DNA of 15,925 bases, from contig JADFXZ010000037.1 in assembly GCA_015233265.1 (NCBI GenBank), positions 1-15,925 on the forward strand, in the 5' to 3' direction. Position numbers and translations under genes: made by a program. Below the pieces are notes generated by a model, which saw only the letters and a program-made list of their open reading frames with translations, did no database searches and was not told where the DNA came from. Positions 5,608 to 12,992 of the stretch are shown in pieces. Each line of letters opens with the position of its first letter. Position 1 is the first letter of the stretch. The stretch comes from Nitrospirota bacterium (GTDB lineage Bacteria; Nitrospirota; Thermodesulfovibrionia; Thermodesulfovibrionales; Magnetobacteriaceae).

Positions 5608-6520
5608 TTACGGACATCCGGCAGGCATCCAGTTCTACCCAAACCTGAGCTGCAACTATAGTTGCGATTTCTGTTTTAATCGCGGCATAAGCGCAACCGG
5701 CCTAATAAGCCACGGCGATTTCTCATCTCTTATTAACATACTAATAAAACTCGGCATAAAAGGCATTGACATACTAGGTGGAGAGCCGACCCTGCATCCA
5801 AACATCTCAGAATTTGCCGTCCTGATAAACGAAAACAATCTCACTTGCACTATAAGCACTAACGGCTCAAATGTCAGCGTGCTGCGGCACATATCGAATG
5901 CCGCAACCCGGCCAAACGTAAAAATAGGCGTATCAGTCAATGACAAAATCACTCCAGAACTTGACGCGTTCATCTTAGAATATAAGCCATACGTAAAGAG
6001 TGTTGCATCAAAAAGTGCCCTAGCCGATTCGGCGTTAAAGTATATCGGGCTGCCCATGATAAACTATTATTTAATCTTCAGAGACTCCATGTCTGACGAT
6101 GGCCTGCAATCAACCATGCCATTTGTTGAATATTTCGAGCAGCTAAACGCACTGAGGCAGGTGCATAACGGCGTAGACGGTGTGTACTGCGGTGGTTTTC
6201 TACCCGACCTTGAGGTCTATCCTGAGCTTGAGAGGGCAAGATGCCCGGCGGGGACGACAAAGTTGGCCGTGCTTCCAAATGGCGATGTATATCCATGCAA
6301 CCTGTTTTTTCGTTACAGGCAGTTCAGACTTGGCAACATACTCAGTGATGACTTTCAGCTGATATGGGGAAATCCTGTGTTGAAATATTTCAGGTCATTT
6401 AATGGCAACACCTGCCCGAACAGGCAATGTAAACTCTTCAGACAATGCCGTGGCGGCTGCCCCGCCGTGTCATATGCAATTACCGGAAGGCTCGCTGCCC
6501 CCGATCCGAGGTGCATATGA
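5600..6520 (+). CDS. Radical SAM protein with SPASM-type C-terminus
   Basis: An Fe-S enzyme that cleaves S-adenosylmethionine to start radical chemistry. The cluster motif is C18-x3-C22-x2-C25 (SCNYSCDFCFN). The SAM-binding GGEP is at about residues 60-63. The C-terminal 95 residues hold a SPASM cysteine set: CPAG, YPCN, CPNRQCKLFRQCRGGCPA and a final Cys, for two auxiliary [4Fe-4S] clusters. SPASM enzymes mostly modify peptides or proteins (AnSME, PqqE and RiPP maturases). The start is uncertain: ATG 5600 overlaps the CMD stop by 8 nt, and ATG 5585 is possible; neither has a good ribosome binding site. The stop overlaps the ketosynthase start (ATGA), so the two are coupled. No obvious precursor peptide is nearby. 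Confidence 0.85.
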   Translation: MPDYGHPAGIQFYPNLSCNYSCDFCFNRGISATGLISHGDFSSLINILIKLGIKGIDILGGEPTLHPNISEFAVLINENNLTCTISTNGSNVSVLRHISNAATRPNVKIGVSVNDKITPELDAFILEYKPYVKSVASKSALADSALKYIGLPMINYYLIFRDSMSDDGLQSTMPFVEYFEQLNALRQVHNGVDGVYCGGFLPDLEVYPELERARCPAGTTKLAVLPNGDVYPCNLFFRYRQFRLGNILSDDFQLIWGNPVLKYFRSFNGNTCPNRQCKLFRQCRGGCPAVSYAITGRLAAPDPRCI

Positions 6521-7773
6521 ATCGTGTGGTTATCACCGGCATAGGGGCTGTAACGCCGCTTGGCAATAGCTTCAAAGACTCATGGGAGCGTCTCCACAAA
6601 GGCATCAGCGGGATAAGCGCCCTACCCGACCGGCTTCATTTAAGCGGCATTACTCAAGGGGGCCAATTAAGCGGCTTTGACGCCCTGCAGTATCTAAGTG
6701 TACGGGAGTGCAACCGCCTTGACCCATTTGTACACTATGCGGTTGCGGCTGCTGCAATGGCGCTGTGTGATGCCGCTTGTAAGCAGACATCCGGGTTTGC
6801 CTCGATACTTGGGACGAGCAGGGGCGGGATTACGACGATAAACGCGGCGGCGGCAAGGCTGGCACGTAGTGATAATCGGCAGACAAAGCTCTCACCCTAT
6901 CTGATGCCTGCAACAACGGCCTCGATGGCGGCTTCACATATATCCCAGAAATTCCTGCTACGCGGTCATACGCTTGGCATATCAAACGCCTGCACATCGG
7001 GGGGCAATGCAATTGGAGAGGCCTTCAGACTGATAAAACACGGTTATGCGGCAGGGGCGCTTGCCGGAGGGGCAGAGGCACCGTTGTGTGATCTTTGCAT
7101 CAAGGGCTACGGGGCAAGCGGTGCGCTGTCAAAGAATTCGACGGCGGCGGCATCGAGACCGTTTAGTGTGGGGCGGGACGGCTTTGTCCTTGCCGAGGGG
7201 GCGGCTGTTGTGGTGATGGAGGAGTATGAATCAGCGCTGCGGCGCGGGGCACGCATATATGCGGAGGTCTTAGGCTACGGCAACACATCAGACGGCATGG
7301 ACATGGTACGGCCAGACAGCGCTATGCAGGCCGCCGCCATGGTCAGCGCCCTCAGAGAGGCCGCCTTACACAGTGAAGATATAGACTTTGTAAACGCCCA
7401 CGCGACCTCAACGGCCATTGGGGATGCTGTAGAGTCCGAGGCCATTCACAAGGCATTTAATGATTACGCCGTAGGAGTGCCGGTGACGGCAAATAAATCA
7501 ATGACCGGCCACATGCTCTCAGCCAGTGCAGCCTTCGAGACAGCCGCAACTGCAATGTCGATATACACGGGGCTGATTCCACCATCAATAAATATTCAGG
7601 CACTCGACACTACGTGCAATTTAAATGTCATCACAAAGCAGCTGAAAATCGACAAAATTCGCGCCGGCATCACAAACAGCTTCGGCTTCGGCGGCGTTAA
7701 CGCCTCAGTTGTCCTTGGGGGCAGCACTCAGTTGAGAATTCCACCGGTAAAAGGGCAGTGGAATAAGAACTGA
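6517..7773 (+). CDS. FabF-type beta-ketoacyl-ACP synthase
   Basis: Condensing enzyme of the FabF/KAS II family, 418 aa, close to E. coli FabF in length. The Cys-His-His triad is intact: C159 in SNACTSGGNA, H295 in NAHATSTAIGD and H332 in NKSMTGHMLSA, with the conserved Lys327. The GFGGVNAS glycine-rich end is also present. The start at 6517 (MNRVVITGIGAVTPLG) is chosen because it matches the family N-terminus and forms an ATGA overlap with the radical SAM stop. No acyl carrier protein, ketoreductase or malonyltransferase gene is nearby, so this is probably not the housekeeping fab locus. A specialised role with the SPASM enzyme is possible but unproven. It converges with the Rpn gene. Confidence 0.92.
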   Translation: MNRVVITGIGAVTPLGNSFKDSWERLHKGISGISALPDRLHLSGITQGGQLSGFDALQYLSVRECNRLDPFVHYAVAAAAMALCDAACKQTSGFASILGTSRGGITTINAAAARLARSDNRQTKLSPYLMPATTASMAASHISQKFLLRGHTLGISNACTSGGNAIGEAFRLIKHGYAAGALAGGAEAPLCDLCIKGYGASGALSKNSTAAASRPFSVGRDGFVLAEGAAVVVMEEYESALRRGARIYAEVLGYGNTSDGMDMVRPDSAMQAAAMVSALREAALHSEDIDFVNAHATSTAIGDAVESEAIHKAFNDYAVGVPVTANKSMTGHMLSASAAFETAATAMSIYTGLIPPSINIQALDTTCNLNVITKQLKIDKIRAGITNSFGFGGVNASVVLGGSTQLRIPPVKGQWNKN

Positions 7774-7794
7774 CTCCCCATCTGTACCGGCGTC

Positions 7795-8619
7795 TTAGAC
7801 AGACTTGCCCAGAAACTCCTTCAAGTCATCCACTGACCCTGTTTTTTTGATAAGATTTTTGAACTCCTCCAATTTATCTACAGAATCCACCGCTCTGACC
7901 AGATTCATAAGCTGCAGTCCTGCTGAAGCAAATTTAAGTTCGAGACCTAACTCTATCCCCTCTATCAACCCCTCTCCTTTGCCTTCCATTCTGCCTTCTT
8001 TAAAAATATCGCTGTCTTTTACATCAATCGTTATAGGCATTTTTGACACCTCCAGTTTGACTTTTGGATATAGTTTGCGTAAATCAGAAAGATAGAGCAA
8101 TTTTCTGATATACCCCTCCCGCACCTTTGGCGGCAATACAGAGAGCTTATAGAGGATTGTTCTTATAGTGGCGTCTTCATTGCCTGTTTTACATAAAATC
8201 GCCAACACTATGTCTTCAGGGCAATCACTCTCAAGCAGACGGCTGCAATCGATTTCCCTTATATCGAGTAATCTATATGAGAACTGTACTCCTTCACTTT
8301 CCTTATGGTTTGGCATGTTCATAGGCTCTCTGCCAACATAAAGCACTATCTGAACAGGAAAATTTTTATGCTGATTAAGGATAAACCCGGAATACAGAAA
8401 CATCCGCTCCAACATAGTGCTGTCGTTTCTCGATTGAATCTCGAAATGGAGTATCTTCCCATCAACTACTTCAAACACCAAGTCCGGCTCTCTTAACGCA
8501 ATGTCTGGAAACTGCACATCGAGAAATTTGCCGGTTTCATATCCGGTAATCAGTTTCAGGAATACCTTAGGGATGTCTTTGAGTATATCTTTCAGCGTAA
8601 TATCATACTTTTGCCGCAT
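7795..8619 (-). CDS. Rpn-family PD-(D/E)XK nuclease / putative transposase
   Basis: A 274-aa protein of the recombination-promoting nuclease (Rpn) family, often annotated as a transposase. The nuclease core is near the N-terminus: D46 in REPDLVFEV and E60-I-Q62 in LHFEIQS, the D...ExQ form of the PD-(D/E)XK site. The C-terminal segment with EGRMEGKGEGLIEG and LELKFASAG is typical of the family. Expected activity is Mg-dependent DNA cleavage that raises RecA-independent recombination. GAGGGGA precedes the ATG as ribosome binding site. Bases 7904-7958 occur again, identical, at the right window end (15871-15925), so this gene belongs to a multicopy set in the genome. Confidence 0.88.
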   Translation of the reverse strand: MRQKYDITLKDILKDIPKVFLKLITGYETGKFLDVQFPDIALREPDLVFEVVDGKILHFEIQSRNDSTMLERMFLYSGFILNQHKNFPVQIVLYVGREPMNMPNHKESEGVQFSYRLLDIREIDCSRLLESDCPEDIVLAILCKTGNEDATIRTILYKLSVLPPKVREGYIRKLLYLSDLRKLYPKVKLEVSKMPITIDVKDSDIFKEGRMEGKGEGLIEGIELGLELKFASAGLQLMNLVRAVDSVDKLEEFKNLIKKTGSVDDLKEFLGKSV

Positions 8620-8717
8620 ATCCCCTCATTGCTCTCAGATATTTACAATTCATAAATCCACTCTGCACATGCACAATGGCTCTTGATAGATATTCTACCA
8701 TAATTCGGGTTTGTTTA

Positions 8718-8764
8718 TTTTGCCAGAACTCCCCAGAACTCCTATGTTATTCACTCTGGCAAAA
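8718..8764. repeat. 10-bp inverted repeat TTTTGCCAGA / TCTGGCAAAA
   Basis: Perfect arms at 8718-8727 and 8755-8764 flank a 27-nt loop that carries a short tandem CCAGAACTC-type duplication. It lies between the Rpn gene and the restriction-modification genes. It could be a terminator-like hairpin or an island boundary; no T run follows on the plus strand. Confidence 0.5.
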
Positions 8765-8793
8765 CTGCCTGTGCTTTTAGCCATTGAAGATGA

Positions 8794-8829
8794 TTTCCTG
8801 GATTTCCGCGTAAGTGTGAATCCAGGAAA
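8794..8829. repeat. 11-bp inverted repeat TTTCCTGGATT / AATCCAGGAAA
   Basis: Perfect arms at 8794-8804 and 8819-8829 are separated by 14 nt, capable of a stable hairpin. Form and TGGATT...AATCCA core resemble dispersed hairpin repeats of bacterial intergenic DNA. The rest of the 364-bp gap 8620-8983 holds only the repeat at 8718, a promoter candidate and a tiny ORF. Confidence 0.55.
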
Positions 8830-8874
8830 GGAAATATATAGTGAGGTTTTCTAACGCGAAGATCATGAGACGAC

Positions 8875-8904
8875 TTGTAAAACTCCAGCGTGTTCCGATA
8901 CAAT
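8875..8904 (+). promoter_or_regulatory. Promoter candidate for the restriction-modification operon
   Basis: A TTGTAA -35 box and a TACAAT -10 box are 18 bp apart. The predicted start of transcription is about 8910-8912, at or next to the ATG of a 25-codon ORF, so the message could be leaderless. The endonuclease ATG at 8984 lacks a ribosome binding site. Confidence 0.35.
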
Positions 8905-8909
8905 TAATC

Positions 8910-8987
8910 ATGTCCTTTCAAGATAGTCATGCGGCAAAATATATCAGCCGTAAGAAACTAAATAATGACTTATATCTTTTCACATGA
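8910..8987 (+). CDS. Possible 25-aa leader ORF overlapping the endonuclease start
   Basis: ATG 8910 opens a 25-codon frame, beginning MSFQDSHAAKY and ending LNNDLYLFT, whose TGA stop overlaps the endonuclease ATG (ATGA at 8984-8987). It has no ribosome binding site but sits where transcription from the promoter at 8875-8904 would begin, so leaderless translation with coupling to the endonuclease is conceivable. It resembles no protein I know, and a chance ORF of this length is common. Confidence 0.25.
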   Translation: MSFQDSHAAKYISRKKLNNDLYLFT

Positions 8988-9808
8988 CACGTAAAGAGGA
9001 ATTTGGGGCTAAGCTCACAGAGATGGTGAGCATCTTGCGGCAATATATAAGCACCGATGATGGACAGTGGACTGTCAAGGGATTTATCGATTGCTTCAAA
9101 AACATTTATACGATTTCATCAGACACTAAAGTTATATCCAAGATTCTTGAAATCCATCTATTTCCACATATTCTGAAATTTGCTCATAACATTGGATATA
9201 AGTTGGTTTTAGCTGAACACCAGAACTATTACCCTGATATATCATTTGTAAAATCTGACGATGACTCTATTAAGTTTGCAGTTGATTATAAGACGACATA
9301 TAGAGACCAAAACAAACCGCACCTTTGCAACGGATTTACGTTAGGCTCTCATGGTGAATATTTTGAAAACAGAACAAGCACAAAAAATATACAGTTCCCA
9401 TATGCTTCTTACTCAGGCCATTTTTGTGTTGGAATTATTTATGAAAGAATATGCGGTGCTGCAATAGACGAAACAAAAACTCATCACATCGATGAGCTGC
9501 ATTCTATAGCATCTGTAGTAAAAAATTTCCAGTTTTTTGCAGCTGAAAAATGGACAATCGCAAGCGATAAAGGCGGTAGTGGAAACACTGCCAACATAGG
9601 AAGCATAAAGCATATCAAATCCATCATCAGTGGGCGCGGAATGTTCTCAATGTTAGGAGAACACTGGTTTGATGACTACTGGATGAATTACAAAAAGATC
9701 ATTATTCCAGATGGCAAGGGAGGTACGAAAAAGATTTCTACCCTTAAAGAGTTCGTTGAATATAAAGGAGGGGACACCTCCTTAATAGTGGAAACAAGAG
9801 ACAGATGA
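8984..9808 (+). CDS. EcoRV-family type II restriction endonuclease (predicted GATATC)
   Basis: A 274-aa endonuclease that cuts unmethylated DNA. It follows the EcoRV pattern closely. SDTKVISKILE (46-56) matches the EcoRV SDTKV...E45 helix. The catalytic Asp/Asp/Lys set appears as D85 in YYPDISF and D101-Y-K103 in VDYKTTY (EcoRV D74, D90 and K92). The recognition loop reads GGSGNTANIGSI, like EcoRV's GSGNTTNIGSI with Thr187 replaced by Ala. The base-contacting Gly, Asn and Thr of that loop are kept, so GATATC is the predicted target. It is somewhat longer than EcoRV (about 245 aa). It is AT-richer than its neighbours, as expected for a transferred island. The methylase gene begins in its stop codon (ATGA). 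Confidence 0.9.
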   Translation: MTRKEEFGAKLTEMVSILRQYISTDDGQWTVKGFIDCFKNIYTISSDTKVISKILEIHLFPHILKFAHNIGYKLVLAEHQNYYPDISFVKSDDDSIKFAVDYKTTYRDQNKPHLCNGFTLGSHGEYFENRTSTKNIQFPYASYSGHFCVGIIYERICGAAIDETKTHHIDELHSIASVVKNFQFFAAEKWTIASDKGGSGNTANIGSIKHIKSIISGRGMFSMLGEHWFDDYWMNYKKIIIPDGKGGTKKISTLKEFVEYKGGDTSLIVETRDR

Positions 9809-10707
9809 CCGTAAAAGTACCTCCTATTAAGTCGCAAGGGATAAAGACAAAACTTGTCGCTTGGGTAAAAAGCGTTGTTCCCGATGATTTTAACGGCGTC
9901 TGGATAGAACCTTTTATGGGCACTGGCGTTGTCGCATTTAATGTGGCACCACCCAATATGCTCTTGTGTGACATCAACCCTCACATCATTAACTTCTACT
10001 GCGCAATTGCAAACGGGGCTATTACACCTGACTTAGTCCGCGATTATTTGACTCACGAAGGCGGCAACCTTCTTAAATACGGGGAAACACATTATTACAC
10101 AATAAGAGAACGATTCAATCAACATCACTCACCGATTGATTTCCTCTTTCTCAATAGAGCAGGGTTCAATGGAATGATCAGGTTTAACCGCAAGGGACAG
10201 TTTAACATCCCGTTCTGCAGAAAACCCCAACGGTTTAATCAATCCTATGTTACAAAAATTGTGAACCAGGTGAACTATTTATCAAAATTATTTCGTCTGA
10301 AGAATGTCACATTTAAGTGCCAGGACTTTTTGCAGACAATCAAGACGGCATCACCATCCGATATTGTCTACTGCGACCCGCCTTATATTGACCGTCACGT
10401 CGATTATTATAACGGCTGGGATAGCGCCAATGAAGAACACCTATTTAAGACGCTGTCGGCCATAGATGCAAAATTTATTTTATCGACATGGCATCATAAT
10501 GATTTTAGAGAGAACGAGTATATTAAATCTCTCTGGAGTCGGTTTAAGATTCTCACAAAAGAGCATTTTTATCACGTTGGTGGAAAAGAAATAAACAGAA
10601 ATCCGGTAGTCGAAGCCCTTGTAGTCAATTATTATGCTGAACCTAAAATCAAGATAAAAACTGTTCAAGAGTGCGGACAACTCAGCTTAGGCGGTCAGTT
10701 ATTATGA
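9805..10707 (+). CDS. EcoRV-type DNA adenine methyltransferase
   Basis: A 300-aa N6-adenine methyltransferase of the Dam-related alpha class, cognate to the endonuclease just upstream. The N-terminal PPIKSQGIKTKLV is the M.EcoRV version of the Dam start. The AdoMet-binding motif is IEPFMGTGVVAFNV (about 34-47), and the catalytic motif is DPPY (191-194). STWHHNDFRENEYI and LTKEHFYHVG near residues 229 and 251 are also as in M.EcoRV. The final 25 residues (after VVEALVVNYY) look like an extension. It overlaps the endonuclease by 4 bp, so protection is translated after and coupled to the toxic partner. I recall the classical EcoRV locus as divergent with a C gene; neither is seen here. Confidence 0.92.
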   Translation: MTVKVPPIKSQGIKTKLVAWVKSVVPDDFNGVWIEPFMGTGVVAFNVAPPNMLLCDINPHIINFYCAIANGAITPDLVRDYLTHEGGNLLKYGETHYYTIRERFNQHHSPIDFLFLNRAGFNGMIRFNRKGQFNIPFCRKPQRFNQSYVTKIVNQVNYLSKLFRLKNVTFKCQDFLQTIKTASPSDIVYCDPPYIDRHVDYYNGWDSANEEHLFKTLSAIDAKFILSTWHHNDFRENEYIKSLWSRFKILTKEHFYHVGGKEINRNPVVEALVVNYYAEPKIKIKTVQECGQLSLGGQLL

Positions 10708-10745
10708 CAATCCCTTTAGATTAACCTTGCATTGACATTGTCTAA

Positions 10746-11066
10746 CTATGGCAGGCAGTCGGCCTCGCCCTCGGCGCTGTAGCACTTGTCGTCTGTGCCG
10801 CGCACTATGCACTGCCCTTCGCATGACCTGAAGGTCTTATTGCAGAGGTCTGCCGTGCTCTTATCGTCAAGGCATGGCACGCATAAAAACAGCCCGCCGC
10901 TGCAAAGCGGAATCCTCGCAAATCCCACCACATTCCATAGCGTCTTCTTCTGGCACGACAGATACATGCTCGTACATATCCTGCCAACACCAAAAGGGGC
11001 GGTGCCAAGAACAAAGACAACTGCTGTCAGCACCACCCACGAAGCAAATCTCTTTCCCACGGTCAA
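10746..11066 (-). CDS. Small secreted or membrane-anchored Cys-rich protein (106 aa)
   Basis: No family recognised. The N-terminus MTVGKRFASWVV followed by LTAVVFVLGTAPFGVG is a short basic region plus a hydrophobic stretch: a signal peptide or anchor. The rest contains ten cysteines (about positions 31, 38, 55, 62, 65, 75, 82, 86, 95 and 104), suggesting a disulfide-rich or metal-binding periplasmic domain. The start is a TTG at 11066, 1 nt after the stop of the upstream gene, with AGGGGA as ribosome binding site, so it is translated in operon with it. The gene ends convergently with the methyltransferase. Confidence 0.65.
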   Translation of the reverse strand: MTVGKRFASWVVLTAVVFVLGTAPFGVGRICTSMYLSCQKKTLWNVVGFARIPLCSGGLFLCVPCLDDKSTADLCNKTFRSCEGQCIVRGTDDKCYSAEGEADCLP

Positions 11067-11067
11067 T

Positions 11068-11625
11068 CTATTCCCCTATTGCCAAAAACTTTATCGAGTC
11101 TATTATCTTCTGCAGCTCAGGTCTTGCCGCCGCAAACTCATTGGACTCGGCTGAGGCCATGAAGTTGAAATAGAAGTTCTCCCTGTCATAGCACTGCCAT
11201 ATGATGCGCTGAGGGCCGCCTTTACCTGCGTCTATCAGCTCCCAGCCCCTTGCGTACAGGACGGTCTTATTATTTATCTTCTTAACATCGTCGCGCCGCT
11301 TTGCCGCTATGTTCTTGCCAAGCTTTATGTCCTCTAATGCCGACTTCAACGACGCCTTAACCCCTGCCTCCGCAGGGAAACTGCCCCCAAGCGGCGTGTA
11401 TTGATACTGGAAGTGCTGTGTTGTGCCGGTCTTTCTTATCACCATGTGGTCGCTGTCCGCTGAGCCGTCAGTGATTTGCCATCCCTGCGGTATCGTAAAC
11501 GTAAAGCTTCGCTGATTGTTTGTATACGTCGTCCCTTCCGCAAATGCCTCCGCCGCAATACCCGCCACAAATGTTAACAGGATAAGTATCGATAGTGCCG
11601 CGTCTTTAACTAAAAACCGCTTCAT
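11068..11625 (-). CDS. Exported protein of unknown function (PsbP/DUF1795-like pattern)
   Basis: A 185-aa protein with a clear signal peptide: MKRFLVKDAAL, a hydrophobic core, and a cleavage site after AEAFA (about residue 29). The mature part starts with a short SFTFTIPQGWQ strand, then an alternating strand-helix pattern ending in ELQKIIDSIKFL. That is the shape of small periplasmic PsbP/DUF1795-like proteins, often found beside other envelope proteins. A GAGGAGGG ribosome binding site precedes the ATG. The Cys-rich gene follows after 1 nt, and a small Thr/Pro-rich exported protein gene lies 33 nt upstream. The signal peptide is secure; the fold assignment is tentative. Confidence 0.75.
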   Translation of the reverse strand: MKRFLVKDAALSILILLTFVAGIAAEAFAEGTTYTNNQRSFTFTIPQGWQITDGSADSDHMVIRKTGTTQHFQYQYTPLGGSFPAEAGVKASLKSALEDIKLGKNIAAKRRDDVKKINNKTVLYARGWELIDAGKGGPQRIIWQCYDRENFYFNFMASAESNEFAAARPELQKIIDSIKFLAIGE

Positions 11626-11658
11626 TTCAACCCTCCTCTTGTAGTGAAATTGCCATGA

Positions 11659-11913
11659 TTACTTATTTGGAGTTGGATAGGGCAGGTTTTTCAGGTTATT
11701 GCCCGGCGTAGTTGCAGGAGCCGGTGACTTGACCGTTGTCTGCCCCGCAGTGGAATTGGTTGTGGTTACCGCGGATTTCTTTTGCTGCGGCCCCGGTGTT
11801 GCCGTTATCTGCCCATCTGTTTTTGTATCAGCCCCATATGCCACTACAGATGTCAATGCCAATACCGCAAGAAGTAACGCTAATTTATTACATATTCTTA
11901 TCACATTTGTCAT
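11659..11913 (-). CDS. Small exported Thr/Pro-rich protein (84 aa)
   Basis: A signal peptide (MTNVIRICNKLALLLAVLAL, cleavage near AYGA, residue 28) is followed by about 56 residues rich in Thr, Pro, Gln, Asn and Lys with no cysteines, so probably disordered. AAGGGGGG lies upstream as ribosome binding site. It is the first gene of the three-gene minus-strand operon 11913-10746. Function unknown. A plus-strand ORF covers the same DNA, but it lacks a ribosome binding site and protein-like composition. Confidence 0.65.
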   Translation of the reverse strand: MTNVIRICNKLALLLAVLALTSVVAYGADTKTDGQITATPGPQQKKSAVTTTNSTAGQTTVKSPAPATTPGNNLKNLPYPTPNK

Positions 11914-12061
11914 ACAATATCCCCCCTTATCATCAAATTCAACGCAACACCATTACTGGTGCCACATCAGCGCTCCGGCAAGACCGGCAGCCCATGGAGT
12001 CAATCATAATTTTGTTATATCATTTTCACGGGGATTTAAGCAAGTAGGAGCTGCCGGGGAG

Positions 12062-12091
12062 TTTTCTAATCCTCTCAGGTATTGCTACAAT
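12062..12091 (+). promoter_or_regulatory. Weak promoter candidate for mobA
   Basis: The -10 box is TACAAT at 12086-12091, the same hexamer as in the promoters at 577-606 and 8875-8904. The -35 region at 18 bp spacing is only TTTTCT. It lies 20 bp before the mobA ATG. Confidence 0.25.
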
Positions 12092-12111
12092 ACGCTGGTG
12101 GAGGCAGTTAA

Positions 12112-12705
12112 ATGCAACGTTTAGAAAATATTTCTGGTGTAGTCCTTGCCGGAGGGGAAAACACGCGCTTCCCATCGCTCAAGGCGTTTATCGAAATTGA
12201 CGGCACGGCGATAATCGACAGGACTCTTCTGCTGATGGCGCGGTTATTTGATGAGATTATCATCAGTACAAATCAGCCGGAGCGCTATGCCCCGAAATGC
12301 GGTATCTTAATTGGTGATGTGCTAAGCGAAAGGGGACCGGCTACCGGAGTCCTCTCCTGCCTGTTAAATATGAGAAACGACAGGGGATTTTTTGTTGCAT
12401 GTGATATGCCTTTTGTCACTGAAGGCCTTATAACGCTGCTTGCCTCATACCCCGAGGACTATGACGCCGTCGTCGCGCTCCACATGGGAAGGCCGCAGCC
12501 CCTTACTGCCATCTATCATAAACGCACAATCCCAACTTTGGAGACTGCTATCACAGCTGACCTTAAATCCCTTACAGCTATTCTCAAAAGAATTAATACT
12601 AAGTATGTCGATGAGGAACTCGTTCGGCAGGCAGGCCACGATGGGCGCGCTTTTATCAATATCAATACGCCCGAAGACTTTCAGCTCATTGATAATCGGC
12701 CATAG
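12112..12705 (+). CDS. mobA: Molybdenum cofactor guanylyltransferase
   Basis: This enzyme transfers GMP from GTP to molybdopterin, making the guanine dinucleotide cofactor of DMSO-reductase-family enzymes. At 197 aa it has the family length. The GTP-binding loop is GVVLAGGENTRFPSLKAF (about 9-26), with Phe-Pro in place of the more usual Met-Gly, and the metal-binding ACDMPFV is at about residues 95-101. GRPQPLTAIYH corresponds to the conserved product-binding stretch. GGTGGAGG serves as ribosome binding site. No other cofactor genes are adjacent, but tatA follows, which suits exported molybdoenzymes. Close relatives (MobA-like NTP transferases such as MocA) cannot be fully excluded. Confidence 0.87.
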   Translation: MQRLENISGVVLAGGENTRFPSLKAFIEIDGTAIIDRTLLLMARLFDEIIISTNQPERYAPKCGILIGDVLSERGPATGVLSCLLNMRNDRGFFVACDMPFVTEGLITLLASYPEDYDAVVALHMGRPQPLTAIYHKRTIPTLETAITADLKSLTAILKRINTKYVDEELVRQAGHDGRAFININTPEDFQLIDNRP

Positions 12706-12773
12706 AATAAGTTATGATTAATCAGTGCTGAGTGTGTGAGACCCTATAAGCCGTTTCACTAAGGAGGTTATGA

Positions 12774-12986
12774 ATGAATTTCTTTACTATGCCTCATTTG
12801 TTAGTCATTCTTGTTGTGGTTTTGTTGTTATTTGGCGGACAGAGGCTTCCGGAGTTGGGTAAGGGGCTTGGCTCATTTATAAAAAACCTGAAAAAAGGTA
12901 TGAGCGAACAGGATGAAATCGATGTAACGCCAAAAAAACCTGAGGCAGCGCCCGATGCCGCCAAGGACGAAAAGGCGGCAAAATAG
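12774..12986 (+). CDS. tatA: Sec-independent translocase subunit TatA
   Basis: A 70-aa membrane protein of the twin-arginine translocase, which exports folded, cofactor-loaded proteins. A short N-terminal transmembrane helix (about residues 6-20, LLVILVVVLLL) is followed by the hinge FGGQRLPELGKGLG and the amphipathic helix SFIKNLKKG. The tail is acidic, Lys and Ala-rich. AAGGAGGT precedes the ATG. No tatC or tatB is present, so TatA is probably a stand-alone copy or the other genes lie elsewhere. It starts 68 bp after mobA. Confidence 0.93.
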   Translation: MNFFTMPHLLVILVVVLLLFGGQRLPELGKGLGSFIKNLKKGMSEQDEIDVTPKKPEAAPDAAKDEKAAK

Positions 12987-12992
12987 CACTCT

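Noticed and set aside
5656..6057. 133-aa minus-strand ORF opposite the radical SAM gene
   Set aside because: Antisense to a gene with clear Fe-S motifs; no domain pattern.
6445..6516. N-terminal extension of the ketosynthase from an upstream ATG
   Set aside because: It would overlap the SPASM cysteine region by 76 nt and adds residues absent from the family; the ATG at 6517 matches the FabF N-terminus.
10786..11154. Plus-strand ORFs across the Cys-rich gene
   Set aside because: The minus-strand reading gives a signal-peptide-like start, an operon layout and a good ribosome binding site; the plus-strand frames have none of these.
11699..12124. 141-aa plus-strand ORF before mobA
   Set aside because: It is antisense to an exported protein gene with a clear signal peptide and ribosome binding site, and its composition is not protein-like.
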